Shown in pieces: positions 33,305 through 46,604 of a stretch of 64,000 nt of DNA. Under the pieces are notes generated by a model, which had not been told where the DNA came from, did no database searches, and saw only the letters and a program-made list of their open reading frames with translations. Source of the stretch: Nostoc sp. S4 (GTDB lineage: Bacteria > Cyanobacteriota > Cyanobacteriia > Cyanobacteriales > Nostocaceae); the NCBI GenBank assembly GCA_029379225.1, contig JAQYWR010000009.1:98535-162534 (forward strand). The letters run 5' to 3'. A program made the translations under genes and the position numbers. Position 1 is the first letter of the stretch. Every line of letters starts with the position of its first letter.

Positions 33305-33326
33305 AAGAGGTCTTTTTCGACCTCTT
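33305..33326 (-). terminator. Terminator of the apc operon
   Basis: AAGAGGTC and GACCTCTT form a perfect 8-bp stem around a 6-base loop. On the minus strand it runs into a T tract (TTTTTT), so it ends transcription after apcC. It may also act on the convergent plus-strand gene. Confidence 0.8.
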
Positions 33327-33361
33327 ACCAATTCCCTAAAAAAATGTTCTGTTTATAGCTA

Positions 33362-33568
33362 TTACGATAAACCAGCATTAGCACCTTGCTTCCCAGTTGC
33401 CAATTCCACTTTGATGATTTTGCCGCCTGCTTTTTGAATGCGTTGCTGTTCCCGGAACCAGTTCTCATAGGGAACTAGTTTAGTGAAGTAAGTATTTTGC
33501 AGTTCGCGTTGAGTACGAATTCGGGTTTGGCTGGGAACTAGGGCAGTAATTTTAAACAAACGGGCCAT
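33362..33568 (-). CDS. apcC: Allophycocyanin-associated core linker LC
   Basis: 68-residue small core linker (7.8 kDa type) that caps and stabilises allophycocyanin trimers. The N-terminus MARLFKITALVPSQTRIRTQ is diagnostic of the CpcD-like linker fold. The start at 33568 has an AGGAG site; a longer in-frame reading to 33628 lacks one. Last gene of apcE-apcA-apcB-apcC. A 226-bp gap with an inverted repeat separates it from apcB, consistent with lower expression than the two subunits. Confidence 0.97.
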   Translation of the reverse strand: MARLFKITALVPSQTRIRTQRELQNTYFTKLVPYENWFREQQRIQKAGGKIIKVELATGKQGANAGLS

Positions 33569-33652
33569 GTTTTGAAAATCTCCTGTATTGTTTGGGAAAA
33601 CTTTTTTATTTCTAAATCTTGAGTGCAAATCTTTAAATTAATCATTCAAAGG

Positions 33653-33750
33653 CTGGAAATCAAACATCAATACTAGACCACCAACACTCATCACTGACAA
33701 TTTATCAAGATAAGCAATATAACGTTCTAGCACTCACGATTGATTTCCAG
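33653..33750 (-). promoter_or_regulatory. Inverted repeat between apcB and apcC, possible attenuator or processing site
   Basis: CTGGAAATCAA (33653-33663) and TTGATTTCCAG (33740-33750) are exact reverse complements 76 bases apart. In apc operons most transcripts end after apcB and a minority reach apcC; a structure here would fit that. Function inferred. Confidence 0.5.
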
Positions 33751-33794
33751 ACCTTAATAAAGCCGCACCTAAATTCTTAAGCGCAAACTAGCTC

Positions 33795-34283
33795 TTAGCT
33801 TAAGCCAGAGGAGATATAGTCTAAGTAAACGCCCATTTCCTTACCGGCGTCAGAACCTACCAAGCTGGCAGTTACTTCTTTGATGGATTGGATAGCTTGC
33901 ACGGTAGCACCAACAGGAACACCCAAGGAGTTATAGGTTTCCTTCAAGCCATTGAGTACACGCTCATCCAAAATGGAAGGATCGCCAGCCAACATAGCAT
34001 AGGTGGCATAGCGGAGGTAGTAATCTAAATCACGAATGCAAGCAGCATAGCGACGGGTGGTGTACATGTTGCCGCCGGGACGGGTGATGTCAGAGTATAG
34101 CAAGGATTTTGCTACAGCTTCTTTGACAATCGTAGCAGCGTTGGCGCTGATGGTGCTAGCAGCACGTACCCGCAGTTCGCCAGTGGAGAAATAGCTTTTT
34201 AACTTGTCTAAAGCAGTGCTATCGAGGTATTTACCTTGAACGTCTGCGGAGTTAATGACAGCGGTAATTGCGTCTTGAGCCAT
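33795..34283 (-). CDS. apcB: Allophycocyanin beta subunit
   Basis: 162 residues, the normal length. The phycocyanobilin-binding Cys is in [20 protein letters not shown] (about residue 82), and the methylated Asn is expected in the preceding GGNMYTTRR. With ApcA it builds the allophycocyanin trimers of the phycobilisome core, on the cytoplasmic face of thylakoids. It follows apcA after 62 bases in the same operon. A Shine-Dalgarno-like AAGGAAT precedes the start. Confidence 0.98.
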   Translation of the reverse strand: MAQDAITAVINSADVQGKYLDSTALDKLKSYFSTGELRVRAASTISANAATIVKEAVAKSLLYSDITRPGGNMYTTRRYAACIRDLDYYLRYATYAMLAGDPSILDERVLNGLKETYNSLGVPVGATVQAIQSIKEVTASLVGSDAGKEMGVYLDYISSGLS

Positions 34284-34345
34284 GTTGTTAATTCCTTATT
34301 TCCAACTGTATTGCAATACTTCTACTTGATGCTCAGTAAACAGCT

Positions 34346-34834
34346 TTACCCTAGTAAAGCACCAACTAGATAGTCGAAGTAGCTACCAGCTTCAGCAGCA
34401 TCATCACCAGACAGCAGGCTAGCAGCACCAGCCTTCACTCCCCGGATACCTTCAGCAACAGCATCGATAGGAGTTCCCAAGGACTTATAAAGCTCACGGG
34501 CACCGATAACACCAATTTCTTCGATTGGGGTAACATCACCAGCAACGATACCGTAGGTAACGAGGCGGAGGTAGTAATCTAGGTCACGCAGACAAGTAGC
34601 AGTCAATTCTTGACCGTAAGCGTTACCACCAGGAGACACAACATCAGGACGCTTTTGGAACAGTTGATCGCCAGCTTGTTTAATTAACCGTTCGCGATTC
34701 TCTGTCAAAACTTGAGCAATCCGCAGACGGCGCTCACCAGCGGCTACAAAGGATTTGATCCGATCCAATTCACCAGGGCTGAGATAGCGGGCTTCTGCGT
34801 CAGCATTCACGATCGCTTTCGTGACGATACTCAT
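34346..34834 (-). CDS. apcA: Allophycocyanin alpha subunit
   Basis: 162 residues. The bilin Cys is in [19 protein letters not shown] (about residue 81), in the standard alpha-subunit context with VSPGGNAYG before it. First of the two core subunits after apcE; AGGAAT lies before the ATG. The 388-bp upstream region separates it from apcE and should carry its own strong promoter. Confidence 0.98.
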   Translation of the reverse strand: MSIVTKAIVNADAEARYLSPGELDRIKSFVAAGERRLRIAQVLTENRERLIKQAGDQLFQKRPDVVSPGGNAYGQELTATCLRDLDYYLRLVTYGIVAGDVTPIEEIGVIGARELYKSLGTPIDAVAEGIRGVKAGAASLLSGDDAAEAGSYFDYLVGALLG

Positions 34835-35222
34835 TAATGGATTCCTCCAATACGAATGAAACCAGGATTTAATTAAACTGGTGCGACTTTCAATTTGGTT
34901 GACTGAGTTTGTTTTCTCGTCCTTTTATACATAACAGTTTAATAACTGCTAGGGCTAAAAAACTACAAATCTGCTTGAGTCAACATAAGTACACAAGCTT
35001 TTCAACTCAGCTACCTTCCGCAAAACATTTTCCGGCATTCTGTTGAGCATTTATGACTGCTCTTAACACTTTGTAATATTGCTTTTCAGATTTGCTGTTT
35101 TAGCTGCAATCTGAGAGGAGTATTACGAAAGGTTGCGAAGGGTTATGGGGACTGGGGATTGGGTACTAGGCGTTGGATATTACCTTTTAATTTATACTCC
35201 CCAGTCCCCAGTCCATATTGCC
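34835..35222 (-). promoter_or_regulatory. apcE-apcA intergenic region with strong stem-loop
   Basis: 388 bases, probably holding the apcA promoter. Directly after the apcE stop lies a perfect 13-bp inverted repeat: TGGGGACTGGGGA at 35146-35158 with its complement at 35198-35210. It could terminate or process the apcE transcript. The same GGGGACTGGGGATTGG theme occurs at 14.1 kb, so it is also a dispersed repeat. Confidence 0.5.
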
Positions 35223-39011
<3,789 letters not shown>

Positions 39012-39542
39012 ATGTATAAAAGTTTTAAATTTAACTACTTATTTAATTCTACTGTCTCTGCCATAGCAGTTATATTGGCTGTCACTCCTGCAAACGCGCT
39101 TCCTGGTGAAAACATCAGTACCGTTGTTAGGTGGGCAAAAATGAGACCTCAACTACCCACCCTGAGATACAACAGCGAAGCCCACGGTTATGGTGGTACA
39201 AAGGGAAAACTATATTTTTATGCCGATGTCACTTCTGAAAATGGGACAGTAACAAAAGAAGGAATCACTGTTAGTGGTAGCGATCGCCTCAAATTCACCA
39301 CAAAAAATGCCAATGCCGTAAAATTGTTACAAAATATTTATAATTCTCAGATTGCCAATGACTTCCAGAAGTCTCGCTACGTTACCAAAATTGGGCGTGA
39401 CCTATTTTATCGCGGGCAGAAATTTGCTTACATCACCGCTGAGGTACAAGGCGGGTCATCATTTCAGATAATTCCCTTGAGAAATTTACAGGAATTTATC
39501 GATAATGCAAAATTTTGTCAAACCAATCAATGTGACCTTTGA
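39012..39542 (+). CDS. Secreted hypothetical protein
   Basis: 176 residues with a signal peptide (a basic start, then STVSAIAVILAVTPANALP, likely cut after ANA). The mature part is mixed alpha/beta with no family I recognise. Two Cys near the C-terminus (FCQTNQC) could form a disulfide. It stands alone between apcE and the exopolysaccharide genes; no role can be proposed. Confidence 0.65.
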   Translation: MYKSFKFNYLFNSTVSAIAVILAVTPANALPGENISTVVRWAKMRPQLPTLRYNSEAHGYGGTKGKLYFYADVTSENGTVTKEGITVSGSDRLKFTTKNANAVKLLQNIYNSQIANDFQKSRYVTKIGRDLFYRGQKFAYITAEVQGGSSFQIIPLRNLQEFIDNAKFCQTNQCDL

Positions 39543-39588
39543 TTAGTGACAGCTACATTTTATACCCTATGATTTTGCCTACCAAGCA

Positions 39589-40572
39589 CTAAATACCATA
39601 ATAAGATTTGAACCACGATGTAAATTTCTCTAATCCTACTTCAATTGATGTACTCGGTCTGAAGCCGACATCTCGAACGAGATCGTCAATATCCGCGTAT
39701 GTGATTGGAACGTCACCGGGCTGCATTGGCAAAAAGTTTTTCTGTGCTTTTTTACCCAAATAACTTTCTAACACTTCAATAAAGTGTAGTAGCTCTACGG
39801 GTTGATTGTTACCGATATTATAGATTTTGTAAGGAGGAATTCTTACATCTAAATTTGGTGTAGGGATTTTATCAATAACTCTTACCACACCTTCAATAAT
39901 ATCGTTGATGTAAGTAAAGTCTCGTTGCATCTTACCATAATTGAATACGTTAATTGGTTCACCTGCTAAGATGGCTTTTGTAAAGGAATAGTAAGCCATA
40001 TCAGGACGACCCCAAGGCCCATATACCGTGAAAAAGCGTAGTCCTGTAGCTGGAAGGCAATACAGATGACTATAGGTGTATGCTATCAGTTCATTAGCTT
40101 TTTTTGTGGCGGCATAGAGGCTCATGGGACGATCAACATCGTCATTTACAGAAAAGGGGATCTTAGTATTAGCTCCGTATACGGAACTTGAAGAAGCAAA
40201 TACTAGATGTTTGACTTGCGAATGACGGCAACCTTCCACAATATTAATAAAGCCGCTTAGATTGCTGTCTGTGTAAGTATGGGGATTATTGATAGAGTAA
40301 CGCACACCAGCTTGAGCAGCTAGGTTCACTACAATATCAAACTGATGATCTCTAAATAATTTAGCTATGCTTTCTCGATCCGCTAAATTTAATTTATAAA
40401 AGCTAAAGTTCTCATTCTTCCGTAGTTGGTCAAGGCGGTCGCATTTGAGTTTAATATCGTAATAGTCGTTTAAATTATCTAAGCCTACAACTGTATGCCC
40501 TTGAGATAGCAGTTTTTGACAGAGGAAAAAACCAATGAAACCTGCTACACCTGTAACTAAAATATAACTCAT
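39589..40572 (-). CDS. UDP-glucuronate 4-epimerase-like SDR
   Basis: 327-residue extended short-chain dehydrogenase. The NAD motif is VTGVAGFIGFF, the catalytic pair is Tyr153/Lys157 in SLYAATKKAN with the upstream Ser-rich ASSSSVYG, and substrate-region motifs AAQAGVRYSINNP and GPWGRPDMA are present. The RYSINNP and GRPDMA segments are those of UDP-glucuronate (CapI-type) epimerases that supply UDP-galacturonate. Last minus-strand gene of the polysaccharide locus, 159 bases after the DUF4091 gene. Normal length. Confidence 0.85.
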   Translation of the reverse strand: MSYILVTGVAGFIGFFLCQKLLSQGHTVVGLDNLNDYYDIKLKCDRLDQLRKNENFSFYKLNLADRESIAKLFRDHQFDIVVNLAAQAGVRYSINNPHTYTDSNLSGFINIVEGCRHSQVKHLVFASSSSVYGANTKIPFSVNDDVDRPMSLYAATKKANELIAYTYSHLYCLPATGLRFFTVYGPWGRPDMAYYSFTKAILAGEPINVFNYGKMQRDFTYINDIIEGVVRVIDKIPTPNLDVRIPPYKIYNIGNNQPVELLHFIEVLESYLGKKAQKNFLPMQPGDVPITYADIDDLVRDVGFRPSTSIEVGLEKFTSWFKSYYGI

Positions 40573-40731
40573 AGTTTTATCTTTATTTTATTAACTTTGT
40601 CGCTAGTATACGATTATAGATTGCTTTAATTTGTTGGATTATTAAGTTAGCATCATTAGATATTAAAGCAAAGGACGCTATAGACTAGTTTTACAACTTT
40701 GACAAAAAATTTTGTTAGGCATAATTTGAAT

Positions 40732-42363
40732 TTACGGGATATTTATTCTCTCAATTTCTTCACCCAATTGACGCCGTATTGATTCAAGTACTTGCGGGTT
40801 TTGTGTCCAATTGCGCCAATCAGACCCAACTAACTTACTAATATTTAATGCTCGTTTGGTTTGACCTAGATTTTTCAGAATCTCTACATATTCGTAGTCT
40901 TCAACGCCCTCTCTTAACCATTTCAGCCTCATAGACGGGACTACACCTTCAACCCCAACTTGCTCTCCGGGGTAGACCAACATCCCATCACCTGGGTAGG
41001 GACGATTATTATCATTTTTCACAAAAAAAGTACGAATATCATTCCAGGGATCGCGAGTCCACAGATCAACCCGCCAGTATAATAATCCTGTCAATCCCAA
41101 ACTCTGACTGAGAAAACCGGGCTGAATTCTGAAATTAATGGGTGCAAAATCAATCTGCCATTTAGGTGAATAACCATCTTGTACCAGGGAGTTATAAGAC
41201 CACACTTGATCTCCCTTTAGCAAAACTTGCGAGATACGATTGGCAAACGTTTCATAATCACTTGGCAAGATGACCCAGATATCAACGGCTGAACGACTTG
41301 TTCCCGAACCATCATTATATAGTTGAGGGGTAGGAACCATCACAACCAGGTTTGCAGCTCCAGCTTTATGAATAGTGTACCCCCACTTCTTCATCCGTTC
41401 ATAGAGGTTTTTACAATTACTAATTTCATCTGCTGAATAAACATACTTAAATAAGTCCGGTTGATGGCGTGCAACTTCGGCTTGAATATCGGCTAAGGAT
41501 GGAGGTTGAGTCATGCGACAATTCCTAATCTCTGCTCCACTCCAAAAACCTAAATTAACTGATTTTAGACCCCATCGGTCAATAAGTTCCCTTTCCAACT
41601 CTGGTTTGGGATTAGAATTGAATTGGGGATTGAGCTTATGCTTCAGAAGTTCCTCTGATACTTGTTTAGTTTGCTCTTGGTAAAACAAAAAAACGGAATT
41701 GAGTGACGGTTGTAAAGGTAATTCAAAGTCCCATACTCTTAAATCGATCTGACCAGTGCTTTTCCCTTGATCGCTGGTAACAGTAAATGTGCCCCTATAT
41801 TGACCTGCAAGCGCATCACGAGGCACAAATATATCAACCCAAATAGGCTGATTCTTGCCAGCATCTAGATTAAACGGAACAGCATCCAAGTTTGCACCAG
41901 TTAGATCTCGTTTTCTTATAGGATCTACAAAGGGAATCAATCCATCAGCATACCAACCTTTACCTAAAGGTTTATTAGTTCCTCGACGGTCTGGGCTTGG
42001 ATTATTGACATAGACATAATGTTCTCTATAAAGCGTGATATTACTATTTGGAATAATAGAATTGTTTGCACTGGTCAAATTAGAAATAGAAAGATTCACA
42101 TTAGTAAGACTGTTTCTATCTGCTTGAATACCAATTTGAAATGGTTCATATTCTCCACGAGCAGCGTACAGTGTAATATTAGTTGAGCCACCTGCACGAT
42201 GTGTAACTCCAATTCGCTCCATAGCTGAAGCAGACCAGACCCTAAGAGGTGATAAGGATGAACTACTGATGAATGGATTTGCGTTTGAGTATGTTAAAAA
42301 AAGAAGTCCTAGCATAAAAAATGCTGGAATCAACTTATAGGTTCTCATAATATTTGTCAGCAA
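40732..42363 (-). CDS. DUF4091 glycoside-hydrolase-like secreted protein
   Basis: 543 residues. A signal sequence (LIPAFFMLGLLFLTYSNA) is followed by beta domains (AARGEYEPFQIGIQ), an alpha/beta barrel-like middle, and a C-terminal DUF4091 region ending GLLYWRVDLWTRDPW...MRLKWLREGVEDYEYVEIL. The family is related to glycoside hydrolases; activity here is unproven. It probably trims or modifies polysaccharide outside the cytoplasm. The first codons repeat the start of the acetyltransferase gene at 46.5 kb. The true start may be a TTG at 42363 or the ATG at 42348. Confidence 0.75.
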   Translation of the reverse strand: MLTNIMRTYKLIPAFFMLGLLFLTYSNANPFISSSSLSPLRVWSASAMERIGVTHRAGGSTNITLYAARGEYEPFQIGIQADRNSLTNVNLSISNLTSANNSIIPNSNITLYREHYVYVNNPSPDRRGTNKPLGKGWYADGLIPFVDPIRKRDLTGANLDAVPFNLDAGKNQPIWVDIFVPRDALAGQYRGTFTVTSDQGKSTGQIDLRVWDFELPLQPSLNSVFLFYQEQTKQVSEELLKHKLNPQFNSNPKPELERELIDRWGLKSVNLGFWSGAEIRNCRMTQPPSLADIQAEVARHQPDLFKYVYSADEISNCKNLYERMKKWGYTIHKAGAANLVVMVPTPQLYNDGSGTSRSAVDIWVILPSDYETFANRISQVLLKGDQVWSYNSLVQDGYSPKWQIDFAPINFRIQPGFLSQSLGLTGLLYWRVDLWTRDPWNDIRTFFVKNDNNRPYPGDGMLVYPGEQVGVEGVVPSMRLKWLREGVEDYEYVEILKNLGQTKRALNISKLVGSDWRNWTQNPQVLESIRRQLGEEIERINIP

Positions 42364-42839
42364 TATATGTTTTATGTGAATTATAAGCTACAGCACCATA
42401 TTTTGTTTAATTTAGCTATAAAAGAACTATAAGATTACAGTAATTATTAGTTCTTTGATATAAATTTTAATGGTTATTCGGTTCATTTTATGAAATAGAA
42501 TAATAGATAAAACCTAAAGATAGCCTGTATTTATTGCTGTGAATGGGTTTTCGGTTTTTAAGACTTTCTATAAAACTGCAATTTTAATGCTTTACTATCA
42601 AACCAACGCAAGAACCATTTTGGTTCTTCAGTAGGTGTTATGCTGAAATTTTAATTCAAATCTAGAATTTTTCCTTTAAAATCAAGGCTTACAGGCAGTT
42701 ATGTCCTCAATTTAAGCGCCAAGACTCAAACGTTAAGCACAAAGCCTGTTATTATTGGCTGACAAGGGTTTTAAGCTTATTTGTAGACGTATTTAGGATA
42801 ACAGGTACAGAAGAGCCACTATTATTAATCTAAATTACC
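42364..42839. promoter_or_regulatory. Divergent region between DUF4091 and asnB genes
   Basis: 476 AT-rich bases with no ORF. It should contain promoters for both directions. No structure of note. Confidence 0.4.
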
Positions 42840-44723
42840 ATGTGTGGAATCTCAGGAATTATTTCTAATTCAGAAAATATAAAGGAACCACTGTTAAAGG
42901 CGCAGCTATTACAGCTGCATCGTGGTCCTGACTCACAAGGCATTCATTACAGTAAAATCAACCAATGGAATATTGGTTTAGGGCATCAGCGTTTATCGAT
43001 TCTAGATCTAACAGATCTAGCTAGTCAACCTATGTTCTCTCCTGGAAATCGAAATTGTATTATTTACAATGGCGAAATTTATAATTATTTAGAAATTCAA
43101 AAAGAACTAGAAGCGTTAGGACACAAGTTTAAAACCACATCTGATACTGAGGTTTTGCTCACAGCTTTAGAAGAGTGGGGAATAAATAAGGCTCTCTCAA
43201 AATTTAACGGTATGTGGGCATTTGCTTGGTTGGATCGAGTAAATAAGCGATTAGTTCTAGCTAGGGATCGCTTGGGAATTAAGCCACTGTATTTTTCCTG
43301 GGTAGATGACTGTTTATATTTTGCATCAGAGATCAAAACTATTCTATCAGTTGCAAATCATAAATTTCAATTAAATTATCAAGTAATTGGTGAATATCTT
43401 CTTCAATCACTGTTAGAAACTTCAGGTAAAACTTTTTTTAACGGAATTGAGAAAGTGCCCTCAGCTAGTTATATAACAATTGATTTGTCAGGAAAGTCCC
43501 TTAGCCTAGATGTCAAGTATTATTGGGACTTGCAAGCTCAACTTATGGAGAACAACTTTTCAGATGTTCTTTCAATGGAGCAGATAATTGAGCAGATAAA
43601 AGCTCTCTTTTTCGATTCTGTGCGTCTGAGGCTCAGAAGTGATGTCCCTGTAGGAGTTTTACTCTCTGGAGGTATTGATTCATCTTCGATCGCAACAGTT
43701 ATGCAGATACTGCTTGGAAAGGACGCGAACTTAAACTTGCTAGCATCGGTTAGTGAAGACCCCAGATATGATGAATCTCCATTTATCGATATTATGGGTA
43801 GGTATTTGAATCTTCCTGTTCATAAGGTCAATTTGAGCTTTCAACCAGAGCAAGCCATTAATTACGTGGAGAGAGTTAATTGGTTTAATGATGAACCCAT
43901 TGCTAATTTTTCAAATGTTGCCCACTATCTTTTAATGAGTAAAGCTAAGGAGATGGGAATTACTGTAATTCTTAGTGGGCAAGGTGCGGACGAGTTGTTA
44001 TGTGGCTATAAGAAGTTTTTAGGATTTTATATTCAGACTTTAATATATACCAGAAACTATTATCAGGCAGCTAAATCCCTTTTTTCTTTTTGGCAAAATG
44101 GCACTATTATTTCACAGTTTTCATTTAGTGAAGCAAAACGATATTTCCCTCGTTTTTTTAGAAATAACCAATTAAATATTGCTGGGGATGCCTTAAAAGA
44201 TTTTAACTATCAATTTGTAGGTATTCAACCTGAACAAGGTCTTATGATGAGACAGATCCAGGATCTGACCAAGTATTCCGTTCCAACTTTACTGCATTAT
44301 GAAGATCGAATGTCTATGGCTTGGTCAAGAGAGATTCGAGTTCCCTTCTTAGACTATCGATTAGTTGAAAATATAATGTCTCTTCCAGATGAAATGAAAC
44401 TCAGGTATGGCTGGACTAAATGGATTTTTCGCAAAGTTATGGAACCATATCTGCCTTATGAGATTGTTTGGCGAAAGGATAAACAAGGATTTGTTAATCC
44501 TCAAAGTGAATGGCTAAAGTATAACCTTAAAGAACAAGTGATGGAGTATTTTAACGATCGGCACAGTCTGATCTTTGAGAAGTTACTGGTTAATCAACAA
44601 AATATATTACGGAATTACCATGATTTTTGCAAAAAGAAAAACAGTGGAGTATCATACAAAGATATATTTGCTCCATTATCCCTAGAAATCTGGTTGAGAC
44701 AATTTGAGTCTTATATCCAGTAA
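42840..44723 (+). CDS. asnB: Asparagine-synthase-type glutamine amidotransferase
   Basis: 627 residues. Cys2 (MCGISGI) is the N-terminal glutaminase nucleophile, with HRGPDSQG and NGEIYNY following. The ATP-pyrophosphatase loop is LLSGGIDSSS, then SGQGADELLCGY. Both half reactions look intact. It is the only plus-strand gene inside the otherwise minus-strand arm, so it has its own promoter. In polysaccharide loci such enzymes often amidate sugar acids rather than make free asparagine; the nearby uronic-acid epimerase fits that, but it is inference. Confidence 0.9.
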   Translation: MCGISGIISNSENIKEPLLKAQLLQLHRGPDSQGIHYSKINQWNIGLGHQRLSILDLTDLASQPMFSPGNRNCIIYNGEIYNYLEIQKELEALGHKFKTTSDTEVLLTALEEWGINKALSKFNGMWAFAWLDRVNKRLVLARDRLGIKPLYFSWVDDCLYFASEIKTILSVANHKFQLNYQVIGEYLLQSLLETSGKTFFNGIEKVPSASYITIDLSGKSLSLDVKYYWDLQAQLMENNFSDVLSMEQIIEQIKALFFDSVRLRLRSDVPVGVLLSGGIDSSSIATVMQILLGKDANLNLLASVSEDPRYDESPFIDIMGRYLNLPVHKVNLSFQPEQAINYVERVNWFNDEPIANFSNVAHYLLMSKAKEMGITVILSGQGADELLCGYKKFLGFYIQTLIYTRNYYQAAKSLFSFWQNGTIISQFSFSEAKRYFPRFFRNNQLNIAGDALKDFNYQFVGIQPEQGLMMRQIQDLTKYSVPTLLHYEDRMSMAWSREIRVPFLDYRLVENIMSLPDEMKLRYGWTKWIFRKVMEPYLPYEIVWRKDKQGFVNPQSEWLKYNLKEQVMEYFNDRHSLIFEKLLVNQQNILRNYHDFCKKKNSGVSYKDIFAPLSLEIWLRQFESYIQ

Positions 44724-44769
44724 ATATATAGAGGTAGTGTAAGAATCAACAAGAGCACCATCATCTAAA

Positions 44770-45891
44770 TTACCAGCCGTTTATTTTTAGCATCCTACGT
44801 CGAAATAGTTGATATAGGTAACCAGAAAAATGAGCAATCGGCATCGTTGTTAAAACTATACCACAATAAAAACAGCGAGACATAAATGATGGGACTCTAT
44901 TTTTTTCACCTTTCCAAAACTCTGTTTCAAAGGAGCTGCGAAATCTCCAATTAATTCGGAAAGCTTCAAAATATGGCAGTGATAAGCCAACAGGAAGGAT
45001 TTCTATTACAGGTAGTTTCAAAAATGGAAATAACAAATCGAAAAAAACAGCTAGGATTAGACCATTTATGACAAAGAAAGGTAACTTACCTCTAAGTTGT
45101 AAATTGTCTGTATGTGTAGTAGATGTAAGGTAGCGCCCCCTCCCATACTTATAGTACTGTTTTAACAATGAATTCCAATTTTTCCGAGGATAATACCAAG
45201 CTTTAATTTTTGAACTGATATAGATAGCCTCTTCCGGCTTGTGATTTAGCACTTGAACAAGGTCACTATTCTGAGGATAGAATTGTGGATTTTCAAAGAA
45301 AAACTTTTTAAGTCTTAAGTTTAGTTCAGCATCTTGATTTGTAATTGCTTCTACACGAAAGCCGCCTAGTTGCGATAAAATTTCCCGCCAGAAGCATCCT
45401 AGGTAAACGGTATCAGCAAATCCGTCATACTCAGGATTACGATATTTAGCACCACCACTGCCCAAAAAACTTCTCGAAGCTAAAGAAACTCCTGCTTGAA
45501 AGGAATTCTTTGCGACAAAACGTTGAGATCCACCTACATTTAGAGCATGGGACTCTAGTAATGTTTCAACGCAACGTTCTACATAATCAGGTGCGTAGTC
45601 AGAATGTGCATCAGCTCTCAGAAAAATGTCGCCTGAACAAGCCTCTACGATCAAGTTTAGGGCATAAGACTGAATTTTATTAGGGTTATGTAAAAGCTTA
45701 ACTCTTTGATCTACTGAAGAGAGATTAAATACAATTTCCTGAGTACCATCTGTACTGCCGCCATCTGCCACAAAAACTTCAATGAGGTGGGGATACTGTG
45801 TTGATAGAAAGCCCTTAATAACTCGTTCTATATCAAACGCTTCATTATATGCAGGAATCGCGATTGTTACAGTAGGGAATTTATTCATCAT
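44770..45891 (-). CDS. GT2 family glycosyltransferase
   Basis: 373 residues, GT-A fold: IAIPAYNEAFDIERVI at the start, VADGGSTDGTQEIV, and the metal-binding region LRADAHSDYAPDYVE. Two membrane segments occupy the C-terminal third (VINGLILAVFFDLLFPFL and FYCGIVLTTMPIAHF). This is ExoA/succinoglycan-type architecture, a membrane-bound transferase that extends lipid-linked repeat units on the cytoplasmic side. It is convergent with asnB, 46 bases apart. Confidence 0.85.
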   Translation of the reverse strand: MMNKFPTVTIAIPAYNEAFDIERVIKGFLSTQYPHLIEVFVADGGSTDGTQEIVFNLSSVDQRVKLLHNPNKIQSYALNLIVEACSGDIFLRADAHSDYAPDYVERCVETLLESHALNVGGSQRFVAKNSFQAGVSLASRSFLGSGGAKYRNPEYDGFADTVYLGCFWREILSQLGGFRVEAITNQDAELNLRLKKFFFENPQFYPQNSDLVQVLNHKPEEAIYISSKIKAWYYPRKNWNSLLKQYYKYGRGRYLTSTTHTDNLQLRGKLPFFVINGLILAVFFDLLFPFLKLPVIEILPVGLSLPYFEAFRINWRFRSSFETEFWKGEKNRVPSFMSRCFYCGIVLTTMPIAHFSGYLYQLFRRRMLKINGW

Positions 45892-45966
45892 TAAACCTTC
45901 ATTAAAAGTTATTAAGGAAACTTCTTATAAGCAAATAGCCATCCTAATTGAGTGAGAACTTAAATA

Positions 45967-46527
45967 TTAATTCTCATCTAATCTCTGATTACCTTTAAAA
46001 GAAATAATTTTAAATCCAGGGTCTAAGACTACAATTGCGCTGTCAGGTATATCCTTGTAAATTACCGCATTGGCACCAATTTTTACATTGTTACCCACAG
46101 CTATTTTTCCAAACAATCGTGCCCCAGGCGCAATGTAAACATTATCCCCGATGACTGGCACTCCACACTTCTCACCTTGTCCTGAAACACCAATTGTGAT
46201 GTTCTGTGAAATACTACAGTTCTTTCCAATGCTTGCATCTGGTGAAATCGTAATCCCACCAAAATGACCAATGTAGAGACCGGAACCAATTTTTGCAGTA
46301 CGAGGAAGTTCGATTCCCCACATAATTTTTATTAGTTCATTTAATATAAGGTAGATGGGTTCGAGAAAAAACCTCAAAATTTTTGGCTGATATAGTAACC
46401 ATTGACCAAATCTGTAGACAATCACCGCCTGTACTCCTGGAGTACGTAAACAATTAACAATCCTTCGAGTCCTTCCTCCTTTACTCAACTCATAGGTTCT
46501 CATAATATCCGCCAGTAATATATTCAT
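45967..46527 (-). CDS. Hexapeptide-repeat (SAT-type) acetyltransferase
   Basis: 186 residues. A helical N-terminus is followed by left-handed beta-helix hexapeptides (SGLYIGHFGGITISPDASIG, NCSISQNITIG, VPVIGDNVYIAPGARLFG). The order and the GHFGGI segment resemble serine acetyltransferases, but in this locus it more probably acetylates a sugar. The ATG has a strong GAGGAG site. It lies between two glycosyltransferase genes on the same strand. Confidence 0.85.
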   Translation of the reverse strand: MNILLADIMRTYELSKGGRTRRIVNCLRTPGVQAVIVYRFGQWLLYQPKILRFFLEPIYLILNELIKIMWGIELPRTAKIGSGLYIGHFGGITISPDASIGKNCSISQNITIGVSGQGEKCGVPVIGDNVYIAPGARLFGKIAVGNNVKIGANAVIYKDIPDSAIVVLDPGFKIISFKGNQRLDEN

Positions 46528-46604
46528 ACTCGGAAACTCCTCAAAAATCCCCGCTTACCGTTATCAACTGAGATTAGATGCTCAAACTCTTTTTGGCGAT
46601 AAGG

